64,000 nucleotides of DNA from Lysobacteraceae bacterium (GCA_016789405.1 JAEUPQ010000002.1:1-64000), one strand, 5' to 3'; shown: positions 6,348 through 20,531, numbered from the stretch's first letter. Notes: generated by a model from the sequence alone, not told the origin. Numbers and translations are program-made.

Positions 6348-7952
6348 CTACGAGTCCGCCGCCGGAATGGTTGCAGGCTTCGCCAGGGCTTCGCGCAGCG
6401 CCGCGGCCCGCGCGCGGATCGCCTGCAGCCGATCGGCCGGGATACGGTCGAGGTTGCGCCACTGCATGCCCGCGCGCGGGTGATCGCGGAAGCGCGCGGC
6501 GTGTCGTGCAAGGAAATCCCAGTACAGGGTCGTGAACGGACAGGCCTTCGGGCCCAGCGCTTCCGCCGGATCGAACGGACAGCCTGCGCAGTGGTTCGAC
6601 ATGCGCTGGATGTACTTGCCCGACGCTGCGTACGGCTTCGAGACCATGCGTCCGCCATCGGCGTACTGGCTCATCCCGAGCACGTTCGGCAATTCCACCC
6701 ATTCCACCGCATCGACGTACACGGCGAGGTACCAGGCATGGATCTCCCGCGGCCGCACGCCGACCAGCATTGCGAACAGGCCGGTGACCATGAGGCGCTG
6801 GATGTGGTGCGCGTAGCCGAGATCGAGCGTCTGCCGCAATGCATCGCGCATGCAGGCCATGCGCGTCTCGCCCGTCCAGTACAGCGACGGCAGCGGTTCG
6901 TCGGCCTGCAGCGCGTTGTCGTCGAGGAACGCGGGCATGCGAAGCCAGTACACGCCGCGCACGTACTCTCGCCATCCCAGGATCTGCCTGACGAAGCCTT
7001 CCACGGCCTCGATCGGTGCCCTGCCCCGGCGCCAGGCTTCGACCGCGGCATCGACGACGCGACGCGGAGACAGCAGTTTGAGGTTCATCGCGGCCGACAG
7101 CCGCGAATGGTAGAGCCAGGGTTCGCCGGACCAGATCGCGTCCTGGTATCGACCGAACAGCGGCAGGCGGTGTTCGATGAAATCCTGCAGCGCGGCCTCG
7201 GCCTCGGCGGCGCTCACCGGCCAGTCGAAGGCATCGAGCCGCCCGGGTCGTTCCGGGAACTGCGTATCGACGAGTTCGATGACCGCCTTCGTCAGCGCAT
7301 CGACCGGAAAGGCCCGCGGGGCCGGCATTCGACCCGGTCCGCTCTTGCCGAAAGTGCCGCGGTTCTCGCTGTCGAAATTCCAGCGGCCGCCGACCGGCTG
7401 GCCGTCCTCCATCAACACGTTCTCGCGCTTGCGCAGCCAGCGATAGAAGAACTCGAGGCGGAGTTCGCGCTTGCCACGCGCCCAGTCCGCGAACTCGGCC
7501 GGCGTCGCGTAGAAATGCAGGTCGGGTCGTTCCGCCCACGATACGCCGGCAGCGCGGCAGACCTCCGGGAGGGACTGCGCGAGACGCCACTCCCCCGGCT
7601 GCACCGCGACCACGCGCTCCGGCCCAAGACGTACGAGGTCCTCGGCCAGGGCCGCTTCAAGCGTCTCGTGCGCGTGGCTGCCGAACGCCCGGTACTCGAC
7701 CCGGAATCCCCGGGCGCGGAGTGCATCGCGGAAATGCCGCATCGCGGCCAGGAACATGGCGATGCGCGGCCTGGTGCTCCAGACGACACTGGCCTCATGC
7801 GCGACTTCGGCCATCCAGACCACGTCGCACTCCGGATCGAAATCGGCGAGCGCGGCAGACTCGAGATCGAGCTGGTCGCCGAGCACGAGGACCAGGTTGC
7901 GGACCGGGACCGAATCTGTCGCTGTCGCTGGCGCTGGCAGTCGTGCAGGCAT
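6348..7952 (-). CDS. Fe-S bacterial cryptochrome/photolyase ((6-4) photolyase PhrB type)
   Basis: 534 residues. It begins after a short leader with LVLVLGDQLD, the signature of the cryptochrome/photolyase-related (FeS-BCP) family. Four cysteines at about residues 367, 455, 458 and 471 have spacings 88, 3 and 13. These are the spacings of the 4Fe-4S ligands of Agrobacterium PhrB (350, 438, 441, 454). This family repairs (6-4) photoproducts using FAD and a lumazine antenna. The start is uncertain: 7952 gives the family-like length, but an ATG at 7973 has a better purine-rich upstream region. It is the first gene of the photoreactivation operon. Confidence 0.92.
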   Translation of the reverse strand: MPARLPAPATATDSVPVRNLVLVLGDQLDLESAALADFDPECDVVWMAEVAHEASVVWSTRPRIAMFLAAMRHFRDALRARGFRVEYRAFGSHAHETLEAALAEDLVRLGPERVVAVQPGEWRLAQSLPEVCRAAGVSWAERPDLHFYATPAEFADWARGKRELRLEFFYRWLRKRENVLMEDGQPVGGRWNFDSENRGTFGKSGPGRMPAPRAFPVDALTKAVIELVDTQFPERPGRLDAFDWPVSAAEAEAALQDFIEHRLPLFGRYQDAIWSGEPWLYHSRLSAAMNLKLLSPRRVVDAAVEAWRRGRAPIEAVEGFVRQILGWREYVRGVYWLRMPAFLDDNALQADEPLPSLYWTGETRMACMRDALRQTLDLGYAHHIQRLMVTGLFAMLVGVRPREIHAWYLAVYVDAVEWVELPNVLGMSQYADGGRMVSKPYAASGKYIQRMSNHCAGCPFDPAEALGPKACPFTTLYWDFLARHAARFRDHPRAGMQWRNLDRIPADRLQAIRARAAALREALAKPATIPAADS

Positions 7953-8020
7953 GCCGCATTGTATCGACACCATGGGCACGCCAGCCCCCCGACCGTGGGC
8001 CACTGGACGCACGACGCGAA

Positions 8021-8049
8021 GACGCCGCCAGCGCAACGCTGGCGGCGTC
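8021..8049 (-). terminator. Hairpin after the secreted propeller gene
   Basis: A perfect 13-bp stem (gacgccgccagcg / cgctggcggcgtc) with a 3-base loop lies 24 bp beyond the stop of the minus-strand gene ending at 8073. The downstream T run is weak (ttcg), so it may be rho-assisted. It also separates that gene from the photoreactivation operon. Confidence 0.7.
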
Positions 8050-8072
8050 CCGGGCTCCGCCGTGCCGGACGA

Positions 8073-9635
8073 TCAGTAGCGGTAGACCGTCACCTTCGCT
8101 CGCGCCGTGCCTCCGCGTCCATCGGAGATGCCGTACTCGAACTGGATCGGCGCCGACCACGTCCTCGGCGGCGTGAAACGGATCTTCCCGCCCTCGATCG
8201 CGGCAGCGCCCAGCTGCGGTCGCGTCACGTCGGTGATCGTGAGCGCATCGCCGTCTGCGTCGCTGTCGTTCGCCAGTACGGGGATGAGGATCGACATGCG
8301 GCGCGCATGCGCGATGTCGTTCGTCGCCACAGGTGCAGCATTCGGCGACGTCACCGCCAGCGTGACGTCGGCTTCGCGCACTGCGTCGCCGTACTGCACG
8401 CGGTAGCGGAAGCCATCCGCCCCGGAATAGCCTTTCCGTGCAGTGTAGATCGCAGTCGAGCCGGAGACCGTCACCGTGCCTTCGTTTGGTTCGGTCGCGA
8501 TCGAATACGACAGCGCGCCACCGTTGCCGATGCTGCCGGGCAACGGGATCGACACCGGCGTACCCGCCAGCGCCGATGCGCTCACGGCTTCCGCTGCGAG
8601 CGGCGCATAGGTCTGCACGATGCGCACGCCGCCGGTCACCGACACCATCAGCAGCGAGCCGTCCTTCGACAGCTTCGTGCGCCCCTGCATGAACGCGCCA
8701 TTGCCGTTCCAGCCGAAGTTGTCCTCGAGATCATGGGCACCCACCTGCGTGAAGGTGTTCATGTCGTACACCCGCACCTGTCGCGAGCCTGTCCACGGGA
8801 AGTACGCTCGTCGCTCGACCGGATGGTAGGCCACGCCGATCGGCAGGGTGCCGCCGGACTGGCCGATGGTCGCGACTCTCGTGTAGGCATCGTCGTACAC
8901 GAAGGTACCGCCGTAGGTGGGAATCGCGAACTGGCTGCCCAGGCGATCAGTGGCGATCTCGAAATTGAATCGCGACGTGCCGTTGGTGTAGCCGTCGCGA
9001 CGGACCACGGCGCCTGTCGGAATGTCGATCAGGCCCCATGGTCCCGCAGAGCTGTTCGACTCCGCGAACGCCACGGTGTCGCCATCGCCGCTGGCGGACA
9101 GCATCGTCGCCTGGCGCACCGACGCGAGATTCGACCATGCGCCGGTCTCCGGATCGAGGCGACGCATCTGCGTCCAGCCCGAGCCCCAGAAATCGGTGGT
9201 GGCGTACACCTTCCCGTCGCTCGCATAAGCGACGGAGAACGTCCCGCTTTCGTAGGTGCTGTCCTTGGCGAAGGCCGGCTTGCGCAACGAGAGGTCGTCG
9301 AGCGAAACGAGGTGGACCCAGCCATTGGCGCCGTCCGACACGTCATCGGCCACCACGATGCTGGCGTTGTCCTTCGAGATGTCGATGCCGCGCAACATGC
9401 CGCCAAGCACGATGGGCGAGAGGAAGGTGCCGCTCGCGACGTGGTAGCGCAGCACTTCGCCGCCCTGGGTGATGTAGACGAGTCCACGCGCGTCGTCGTG
9501 GACCATGTCGACGCGCTGCGGCGCCGCGATCAGCGTGCCTTCGGCGAAGGCGGAAAACGGGATCGCCAGCATCGCAAGCGCAAGCGTTCCCACCGCAACG
9601 CGCACGACGCGCCGCGGAATCCTGCGGATATCCAT
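8073..9635 (-). CDS. Secreted beta-propeller protein with cadherin-like C-terminal domains
   Basis: 520 residues with a Sec signal peptide (hydrophobic residues about 12-28, cleavage near AFA). Residues about 35-340 consist of repeated strand-rich units with phrases such as GLVYITQGGEVLRYHV and GSRQVRVYDMNTF, as in YVTN-type propellers. The C-terminal 180 residues contain two Ig/cadherin-like modules. The second includes NAAPVATND and LANDSDADGDALTIT, the signature of the tandem Big/cadherin-like repeats of surface proteins. The start at 9635 has an AAGGAG site. It is probably exported or cell-surface. The ligand is unknown. Confidence 0.82.
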   Translation of the reverse strand: MDIRRIPRRVVRVAVGTLALAMLAIPFSAFAEGTLIAAPQRVDMVHDDARGLVYITQGGEVLRYHVASGTFLSPIVLGGMLRGIDISKDNASIVVADDVSDGANGWVHLVSLDDLSLRKPAFAKDSTYESGTFSVAYASDGKVYATTDFWGSGWTQMRRLDPETGAWSNLASVRQATMLSASGDGDTVAFAESNSSAGPWGLIDIPTGAVVRRDGYTNGTSRFNFEIATDRLGSQFAIPTYGGTFVYDDAYTRVATIGQSGGTLPIGVAYHPVERRAYFPWTGSRQVRVYDMNTFTQVGAHDLEDNFGWNGNGAFMQGRTKLSKDGSLLMVSVTGGVRIVQTYAPLAAEAVSASALAGTPVSIPLPGSIGNGGALSYSIATEPNEGTVTVSGSTAIYTARKGYSGADGFRYRVQYGDAVREADVTLAVTSPNAAPVATNDIAHARRMSILIPVLANDSDADGDALTITDVTRPQLGAAAIEGGKIRFTPPRTWSAPIQFEYGISDGRGGTARAKVTVYRY

Positions 9636-9789
9636 ATGTGCTCCTTGAGAGGTCCCCGGGTCCGGGATCGCGCGCCCCTGCGCGCTTCGGCCGGATGGGT
9701 ATTGTCGAGGACCGGTCTCTCAGGGGCTGAGACGCTGGCGCACCTGATGGCAATGCCGCGAAAAGAGCATGGCCGCAGGAAGAAACCCG

Positions 9790-10248
9790 TCAATCCGCAG
9801 CGCGGAATCTCAATACGAGCACACGCGAGAACACTGGTTCGAAACCGGCATACGGCAGGGGTTGTGCTCGCAGGATGGCCGCTTCAGCGGATTGCCTCGC
9901 GGCAGTGTCATACGGACACTCGGGCATCACCGTTGCTTCAATGACCAATCCACCTGGCAACTGCTGCACGCGGATCGGGCAGACATCTTTCGTTGAAACA
10001 TGCGCTGGCCTTGTCCATGAGGATCGAATCTTCCGCATGATCGCTTCGCTGTATGCTTGCCGAAGATCGATGTGCGCAGGCACATCGTCCTTTGGGTCCG
10101 CATCTGGAACCGCAGGCGGGGAAATCGCATCCTTGGTGCCGCGGGATTTGGATCGCTCGTTTCCGGCGGCCATCGCCTGCGACAGCAGCAAGCTCGCGAC
10201 AATTGCCGCACGCAAGGTGATTTCCGCAACAAAGCGGAAATTCCTCAC
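9790..10248 (-). CDS. Secreted protein with TolA/TonB C-terminal-like domain
   Basis: 152 residues. A hydrophobic signal segment lies at about residues 10-27 (cleavage near AMA), followed by a Pro/Asp linker. A domain from about residue 62 follows the TolA C-terminal pattern: YSEAIMRKIRSSWTRP, then CPIRVQQLPGG, a second cysteine in PECPYD, and a closing strand LVLRFR. The two cysteines could form the disulphide seen in TolA domain III. Unlike TolA there is no long helical arm or obvious membrane anchor, so it is probably periplasmic. Function unknown. Confidence 0.72.
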   Translation of the reverse strand: MRNFRFVAEITLRAAIVASLLLSQAMAAGNERSKSRGTKDAISPPAVPDADPKDDVPAHIDLRQAYSEAIMRKIRSSWTRPAHVSTKDVCPIRVQQLPGGLVIEATVMPECPYDTAARQSAEAAILRAQPLPYAGFEPVFSRVLVLRFRAAD

Positions 10249-10400
10249 TCGAAACTCCCCATCGCATCGAACGCGAGGTTGTCATTAGTCATGTTAGCAA
10301 CAGTTGCATCATCGCTTTCTCTAATGATTGCAGGATATCCCACCAAGCAACAGTTTCTGAGCAAAATTTTAAGGGCCTCAGGGCCTCCTACAACAAGGTC

Positions 10401-11768
10401 TCAAGGCACGAGAAACTCGACCAAGAGCCCCATCAAGCCGGCAGCGCCGATCACGCGAAGAACGTTCTGCTTCCAGTAGAACAGCGCCAGCGTAGATGCG
10501 ATCAAGATGGACAACGCCAGCGGATCGAATGCGTGATCAAGGCCTTGCGGCCAGAGCACGTGGTACCCGAAGAACAGCGCTAGGTTGACTACCACGCCGA
10601 CCACGGCCGCCGTGATCGCGGTGAGAGGGGCGGTCAACCGCAGATTCCCATGCGTGGATTCGACCAGAGGTCCGCCAAGCAGGACGAAAATGAAGGACGG
10701 CAGGAATGTGAACCATGTCACCAGCGTGGCGGCGAGCGCGCCGGACGCCAAGGCGAAATCGTGGCCGAACACTGGATTGGCGTACCCACCCAGGAAGCCT
10801 ACGAATGCCACGATCATGATCAGTGGTCCCGGCGTCGTCTCGCCAAGAGCAAGGCCGTCGATCATCTGCGTCGGTGTCAGCCAGCCGTAGCGCTCCACCG
10901 CGCCTTGATACACGTAGGGCAGCACTGCATAGGCTCCACCGAACGTCAGCAGCGCTGCCTTCGTGAAGAACCATGCCATCTGTGTGTACGTGTGGCTCCA
11001 ACCCAGTATCGCTGTCAAGACGGCCACCGGAATCGTCCAAAGCGCCAAGCCACTCAACAGCACCTTGCAAAACCGCCACCAGCCGAAGCGGGCATGCTCC
11101 GGAATCGGTGTCGCGTCGTCGATGAGCGCGGGACGTTGCTGCACGTTCTTGCTGCTGCCATGTCCTCCACCGCTTGTGCTGAAGCTACCGGGGGCGAGTT
11201 TGCCTCCGACGTATCCCAGGAGTGCGGCGCCGGCGACGATCAGTGGGAACGGCAGGGACAACGCGAATATTCCGACGAATGCGCCCGCGGCGATGGACCA
11301 CAGCCATGGATTCTTCAACACCCGCGACCCGATGCGGTACGCGGCATGCAGAACGATTGCGGTGACCGCTGGCTTGATCCCGTAGAAGATTCCGGAGACC
11401 GCCGGGACGTCACCGAATCGGAGGTAGATCCATGAGAGGGCGATGAGGATGAACAACGACGGGAGGACGAATAGCACGCCCGCGGCGATGCCACCCCATG
11501 TCCGATGCATCAACCAACCCATGTAGGTCGCAAGCTGTTGCGCCTCGGGCCCCGGAAGCAACATGCAGTAGTTCAATGCATGCAGGAATCGCTTCTCGGA
11601 GATCCAGTTCTGTCTTTCGACCAGTTCCTGATGGAGCAGCGCGATCTGACCGGCAGGACCACCGAAACTGATCCATCCCAGCTTGAACCAGAAGCGCAGC
11701 GCCTCTGCGAACGGAACGCGGCCCGAAACCGAATCCGTCGAATCCTGCGAAGGCATCGATCCATTCAT
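10401..11768 (-). CDS. chrA: Chromate transporter ChrA (fused, two-domain type)
   Basis: 455 residues, the full length of CHR-family transporters with two homologous halves. Each half carries the family signatures: FWFKLGWISFGGPAGQIALLH with LLPGPEAQQLATYMGW in the first, and FTKAALLTFGGAYAVLPYV with LGETTPGPLIM in the second. About ten membrane segments are visible. The protein exports chromate from the cytoplasm. Its ATG overlaps the chrB stop (ATGA) and has an AAGGAG-like site inside chrB, so the pair is translationally coupled. Confidence 0.95.
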   Translation of the reverse strand: MNGSMPSQDSTDSVSGRVPFAEALRFWFKLGWISFGGPAGQIALLHQELVERQNWISEKRFLHALNYCMLLPGPEAQQLATYMGWLMHRTWGGIAAGVLFVLPSLFILIALSWIYLRFGDVPAVSGIFYGIKPAVTAIVLHAAYRIGSRVLKNPWLWSIAAGAFVGIFALSLPFPLIVAGAALLGYVGGKLAPGSFSTSGGGHGSSKNVQQRPALIDDATPIPEHARFGWWRFCKVLLSGLALWTIPVAVLTAILGWSHTYTQMAWFFTKAALLTFGGAYAVLPYVYQGAVERYGWLTPTQMIDGLALGETTPGPLIMIVAFVGFLGGYANPVFGHDFALASGALAATLVTWFTFLPSFIFVLLGGPLVESTHGNLRLTAPLTAITAAVVGVVVNLALFFGYHVLWPQGLDHAFDPLALSILIASTLALFYWKQNVLRVIGAAGLMGLLVEFLVP

Positions 11769-12700
11769 GGTGTCACCTGCTCCTTGCAGAATCGTGCGTA
11801 CAGTCCGTCGAATACGGAACATGCCTGGTCCAGCAACACATCATCGTCAGCGGCCAGGTCGCGAAGCCCGGCCAGGATGCTTTCCACGCCCAATGCCTCG
11901 GGCGGCTGCACGCCGCCGACATCGAGGAAATGCACGAGTTGCCCCATGCGCGAGATGCCCGCCTGCTCAAGCGAGAAACGCGCAGCGATGACTTCGAAAG
12001 TGACCCTGTTGCCGACGTGAGTGAACGTCGCACCATCGAAGTCGAAGCCGAGTGCATCGGACGGGCAATCCGCCGGCGCGGAAAGCCACAGGAAACGTGC
12101 CTTGGGATCGATGTGGCGACGGATCAGCCAGGCGCTGGCCAGCCTGTCCACCCAGGGGCGTCGGCGTGTTGCCCAGACCTTTCCCAAGAAATTGGCGGTG
12201 CTCAATGCGCTGCCCAGTTCCTCGACGGGCTGGGGCTCATCCGGAGTTTGCAAGCGGGCGCAGTACGCTTCGAGATTCGACAGTTCACGCTCGACCTGAG
12301 CCTTGGATTCGCCCGGAAAGAAGTCGATCGCGACGATCGCCTCAAACGATTTCCGGAGCTTGCGGATGCGCTTGATGGCGTCGGGGGCACTCTCGGTCGT
12401 GACGCTTTCCCGCAGAAGAGACGCTTCCGCCAGGAGTTGCGCATACTCCGTCTGTCGATCAAATAGGCACACATAGGACGCGTCGTCGGCCGTCTGGCCC
12501 ATCAACATATGAGCCACGCCGCCAGCCGACGCCACGTCGTCCGCCACCGGTTCGAACAATGCCCGGCATTGCACGCGATCGGGCAGCAGGTAGACGCCGT
12601 CCCGCAGCGCGACCGAACCGGCGGCTCTCAAAGACCGCCATGCCCGTTGCCGGACGGTAGCATTCTCAGTCGGTAGTGAGATGATCAAAATCAGCCACAT
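11765..12700 (-). CDS. chrB: ChrB, chromate resistance protein
   Basis: 311 residues beginning MWLILIISLPTENATVRQR and including RPWVDRLASAWLIRRHIDP, DGATFTHVG and the C-terminal ALGVESILAGL, all typical of ChrB. ChrB is required for full chromate resistance and in several bacteria acts as a chromate-responsive regulator of chrBA. It is the first gene of the two-gene operon. The start is close to a candidate operator at 12701-12716. Confidence 0.93.
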   Translation of the reverse strand: MWLILIISLPTENATVRQRAWRSLRAAGSVALRDGVYLLPDRVQCRALFEPVADDVASAGGVAHMLMGQTADDASYVCLFDRQTEYAQLLAEASLLRESVTTESAPDAIKRIRKLRKSFEAIVAIDFFPGESKAQVERELSNLEAYCARLQTPDEPQPVEELGSALSTANFLGKVWATRRRPWVDRLASAWLIRRHIDPKARFLWLSAPADCPSDALGFDFDGATFTHVGNRVTFEVIAARFSLEQAGISRMGQLVHFLDVGGVQPPEALGVESILAGLRDLAADDDVLLDQACSVFDGLYARFCKEQVTP

Positions 12701-12957
12701 TGTAGGAATCGCTACATATATGAATCGATATCTACAGAATATGACTCTTGGAGCACCTCGGCAAGCGATTTCACGGGACGGCTGCTGGCACGTCGGCCGT
12801 CATGCGGCCCTTGGCGGTAAGCCTATGGGGAGGCGCTCCTGCTGAGGCGAAAGGTCGGGTTCTGGTCTGCATTTCCGAGGGATAAGGCCGGCCTCGTGAT
12901 CGACAGGCAGTGATCGCGAAGTGGACAACGTCATGATTCAACCTTTACGCTGATGGC
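12701..12957. promoter_or_regulatory. Divergent intergenic region between chrB and the czc cluster
   Basis: 257 bp with no gene. Directly upstream of the chrB start is an inverted repeat tgtag-N6-ctaca (12701-12716). It lies in AT-rich sequence (tatatgaatcgatatc) that stands out from the GC-rich surroundings and is a likely promoter/operator for chrBA. The right part presumably holds the promoter of the plus-strand metal genes, but I cannot place -10/-35 boxes with confidence. Confidence 0.4.
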
Positions 12958-13329
12958 GTGAGCCGCACACGCGCCCGAGTCAGGAGCTATCTGCGCATCA
13001 GCATGCTGATGCTCCTCGTGCTCGGCATTTTTCTGCGGCCGCTCCTGAACCAGGTCGGAGAGCTCCATGGTCTCGATCATGTTGCTGCTGCGGTGGCCGA
13101 GCATGGTCATGCCCACCCGGGCGACGCACATGATGCCGACCATGATTCCGACCACACCTCCGGTGGTCATGGTCTGCTCCACCAGTTCGACGCGGCGTTC
13201 TCCGCTGGAATCCTGACCACCTTCCGCTTGCCCGCAGTCCATCTCCCGACTTCACAAAGCTTAGGGATGACAGCTGGACTCCGACTGCCGCAACGGCTGT
13301 CTTCTCCTTTCAGACCTCCGATCGCCTGA
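12958..13329 (+). CDS. Histidine-rich secreted or membrane protein preceding czcCBA
   Basis: 123 residues from a GTG start; an internal ATG near residue 16 is possible. A hydrophobic segment at about residues 10-28 is followed by a histidine/aspartate-rich stretch at 38-74 with many His (HGHAHPGDAHDADHDSDH). Such short His-rich proteins commonly precede czc-type operons in Xanthomonadales and may chelate metal in the periplasm. That role is inferred. It is followed 73 bp later by the outer-membrane component gene. Confidence 0.72.
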   Translation: MSRTRARVRSYLRISMLMLLVLGIFLRPLLNQVGELHGLDHVAAAVAEHGHAHPGDAHDADHDSDHTSGGHGLLHQFDAAFSAGILTTFRLPAVHLPTSQSLGMTAGLRLPQRLSSPFRPPIA

Positions 13330-13402
13330 CGACAACAGTCCCGGCCGCCTGATCGCGGCCTGATTCCTGCTGTCCGTCCATTCATCGATCGGAGATCCAT
13401 CC

Positions 13403-14649
13403 GTGAACTTGCGTCATGTCTGGGTTCTGGCCCTTGCCGGAACCTGCGGCGTCGCCCCGTGGGGCCACGCCGCCGAACCCCTGCGTCTGGAGGAAGCGGT
13501 CAACCGCGCTCTCGGTGCAAATCCCGCCTTGGCCGCCGAGGCGGCCGAACTCGACGCGGCGCGGGCCCGCGCCGAGCGCGAGAGCCTGGCTCCGCAATAT
13601 GTCGTCACCGGCGAGCTCGAAAACGTCGGTGGCACCGGCGCACTCAGTGGCGTCAATTCTGCCGAAACCACCCTGCGGCTCGGCCGCATCATCGAGCTGG
13701 GCGGGAAACGCTCGGCGCGTCAGGCGCTTGGCGCCGCAGAAGTGGAGCAGCAGCGCATTTCGGCCGATGCTGCCCGTGTCGAAATCGCAAGCCGCACTGC
13801 AATCCGCTTCATCGAAGTGGCGGTTGACCAGAAGCGCCTGGAGTTCGCGAAGGAGCGCGTCCAGCAGGCGGAACGTACCCGCAGGGAAGTCGCCAACTGG
13901 GTATCGGTCGCCCGCAATCCGGAGTCGGATCTGCGCGCGGCTGAGATCGTCGTCGCCAATGCCGAACTGGATCGCGAACACGCCGAGCATGAACTGGCGA
14001 GCGCGAAGGTCAGCCTGGCTGCGAGCTGGGGCGAGACCTCGCCGGATTTCGATGTCGTGGTCGCGAATCTGGCGGAACTTCCGCCACTCGACCCATTGGA
14101 TAAGCTGGTTGCTCGCCTGCCGGACACCATCGAGCAACGATCGTTGCTCGGTGAAGCGCGTACCGTCGAGGCGCGTCGCCGTGTCGCGGAGGCAGCCAGA
14201 AGGCCCGACCTGAACTTCAATGTCGGCGTTCGTCGGCTGGAAGGTCCGGGCGACCAGGGCTTGGTGATGTCCATCGCCGTCCCCTTGGGCAGCCGCACGC
14301 GTGCCGGTTTTTCGATCGCTGAAGCGGATGCTCAATTGGCAGCCATGGAGGCACGACGCAAGGCAGAGCGATTCGAACGGCATCAGCAGCTGTTCGAAAA
14401 ATACCAGGAACTGGTCCATGCGCGTACCGAAGTCGATTCGCTGCGCACGAATGTCATTCCGAAGGCCGAGCAGGCGCTGGCGTTTACTCGCCGTGGATTC
14501 GACGCCGGCCGCTTCTCGTTCCTATCTCTCTCGCAGGCTCAAACCACGCTCTTCCAACTGCGCGAGCGGTTGCTCGAAGCGTACGCCCGCTATCACACGC
14601 TGCTGGTCGAGGTCGATCGCCTCACCGCCACTGCCCAGGATTCCCAGCC

Positions 14650-14653
<4 letters not shown>
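13403..14653 (+). CDS. czcC: Outer-membrane efflux protein, CzcC type
   Basis: 416 residues from a GTG start with GGAGAT upstream. A signal peptide covers about residues 1-24 (cleavage near GHA). It is followed by two TolC-family repeats with long alpha-helical coiled-coil stretches; the first begins with PLRLEEAVNRALGANPALA. In HME-RND systems CzcC forms the outer-membrane channel for divalent metal export. The stop overlaps the start of the adaptor gene (ATGA), indicating coupled translation. Confidence 0.93.
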
Positions 14654-19090
<4,437 letters not shown>

Positions 19091-19098
19091 GTCACTGT

Positions 19099-19120
19099 GG
19101 GCGGGCCGCGAGGCCCGCCC
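19099..19120 (+). terminator. Hairpin after czcA
   Basis: A perfect 9-bp GC stem (gggcgggcc / ggcccgccc) with a 4-base loop follows the czcA stop, then a pyrimidine-rich stretch cctcattcctttccc. It probably terminates or attenuates transcription between czcCBA and the accessory genes. Confidence 0.7.
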
Positions 19121-19152
19121 GCCTCATTCCTTTCCCATCAAGGCAATCACGC

Positions 19153-19896
19153 ATGACGCCATTCTTCGAATTGTTCGCAACACCCAGAGGCGGAGGTCAG
19201 GCAAGTCACTGGCAACGCCGGCTGCTCACCATGATCAGCCTGCTGGCGCTGCTGCTCGTCACCGGCAGTGCATTCGCACACGCCGTCGCCGAGGGCGACA
19301 AAGGCTACATCCAGGAAATATCGGGTGTGCATCTGCTCTCGTTCGCCTACCTCGGCGCCAAGCACATGGCCACGGGCTACGACCACATCCTGTTCCTGCT
19401 GGGCGTTATTTTCTTCCTGTACCGGATGAACCAGATCGCGCTGTATGTGACCCTGTTCGCCATCGGCCATTCCACGACGATGCTGCTGGGCGTGTATTTC
19501 AACGTCGGCATCAACAGCTACCTCATCGACGCGATCATCGGACTGTCTGTGGTCTACAAGGCGCTGGACAACATGGGCGCGTTCCAGCGGTGGTTGGGCT
19601 TCCAGCCCGACACCAAGGCCGCGACGCTGATCTTCGGCCTGTGCCATGGGTTCGGTCTGTCCACCAAGATCATCGAATACGACATCTCGCCGGACGGCCT
19701 CGTGCCGAATCTGCTGGCCTTCAACGTCGGCGTCGAGATCGGACAGCTCCTGGCGCTCGGCGCGATCCTGATCGCCATGGGCTACTGGCGTCGCACGCAC
19801 AGTTTCTGGACGCATGCCTACACCGCCAACGTCGCCATGATGTCCGCGGGCTTCGTCCTGATCGGCATGCAGCTGACCGGCTACTTCATTTCCTAA
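19153..19896 (+). CDS. HupE/UreJ-family membrane protein
   Basis: 247 residues with about six or seven hydrophobic helices. It contains the family pattern around AKHMATGYDHILFLLGVIFF and later FGLCHGFGLS, as in HupE/UreJ_2 proteins, which are proposed to move nickel or related metals. Here it sits directly behind czcA. A conserved role in metal homeostasis is likely, but the direction and the metal are unknown. It is separated from czcA by a hairpin, so expression may be reduced relative to the pump. Confidence 0.85.
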   Translation: MTPFFELFATPRGGGQASHWQRRLLTMISLLALLLVTGSAFAHAVAEGDKGYIQEISGVHLLSFAYLGAKHMATGYDHILFLLGVIFFLYRMNQIALYVTLFAIGHSTTMLLGVYFNVGINSYLIDAIIGLSVVYKALDNMGAFQRWLGFQPDTKAATLIFGLCHGFGLSTKIIEYDISPDGLVPNLLAFNVGVEIGQLLALGAILIAMGYWRRTHSFWTHAYTANVAMMSAGFVLIGMQLTGYFIS

Positions 19897-19913
19897 AGAT
19901 CGAGACCTTTCCC

Positions 19914-20531
19914 ATGCACAACAGCAAGCCCCTGAGTTCCGACCTGCCCACGTCGCGTCAACTGCTGCGATCGACCATCATCGCCCTGGTCGTCGCCATC
20001 GTCCTTCTCGTGACCGTCGTGCTGCCGGCTGAATACGCGATCGATCCCACCGGCATCGGCCGTGTGCTCGGCCTGACCGAAATGGGTGAGATCAAAGGCC
20101 AACTGGCCGAGGAAGCCGAAGCGGACGCGGCTAAGGACCGTGCCGCCGCTGCAGGTCCATCTACACCGAATGCTGTTCCCACTGCTACCAGCCAAGCGCC
20201 TGCAAGCAATACCGCGGGTGCTTGGCGTGACGAAATGCGCGTCGAACTTGCGCCCGACCAGGGCACAGAGATCAAGCTGGTGATGAAAGCCGGCCAGAAA
20301 GCCAACTTCTCGTGGACGGCCGAAGGCGGCGTCGTGAATTTCGACATGCACGGCGACGGCGGCACCGAAGCGATCAGCTACGAGAAGGGACGCGGCGCAG
20401 CCAGCGACGAGGGGGTGCTCGAAGCCGCCTTCGACGGCAACCACGGTTGGTTCTGGCGCAATCGTGGCCAGGCCCCTCTGACCGTGATCATCCGTGCAAG
20501 CGGCGACTACGCGGAAATGAAGCGCATGTGA
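19914..20531 (+). CDS. Single-pass transmembrane anchor protein of metal-efflux clusters
   Basis: 205 residues. One membrane helix lies at about residues 20-40, then an Ala/Glu-rich linker, then a soluble periplasmic domain (about 105-205) with VELAPDQGTEIKLVMKAGQ and the aromatic stretch HGWFWRNRG. Proteins of this shape follow HupE-like genes in many czc/cus regions. I know no established biochemical role. It lies 17 bp downstream of the HupE-like gene, so they are probably co-transcribed. Confidence 0.75.
   Translation: MHNSKPLSSDLPTSRQLLRSTIIALVVAIVLLVTVVLPAEYAIDPTGIGRVLGLTEMGEIKGQLAEEAEADAAKDRAAAAGPSTPNAVPTATSQAPASNTAGAWRDEMRVELAPDQGTEIKLVMKAGQKANFSWTAEGGVVNFDMHGDGGTEAISYEKGRGAASDEGVLEAAFDGNHGWFWRNRGQAPLTVIIRASGDYAEMKRM

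Noticed and set aside
6330-9944. A 1204-codon open frame on the plus strand
   Set aside because: It lies opposite the Fe-S photolyase and the secreted propeller gene. The protein is a low-complexity Arg/Ala/Gly-rich shadow caused by high GC.
10249-10400. Possible small gene between chrA and the TolA-like gene
   Set aside because: AT-richer sequence with no frame having both a ribosome site and coding character. It is listed only as a possible island edge.
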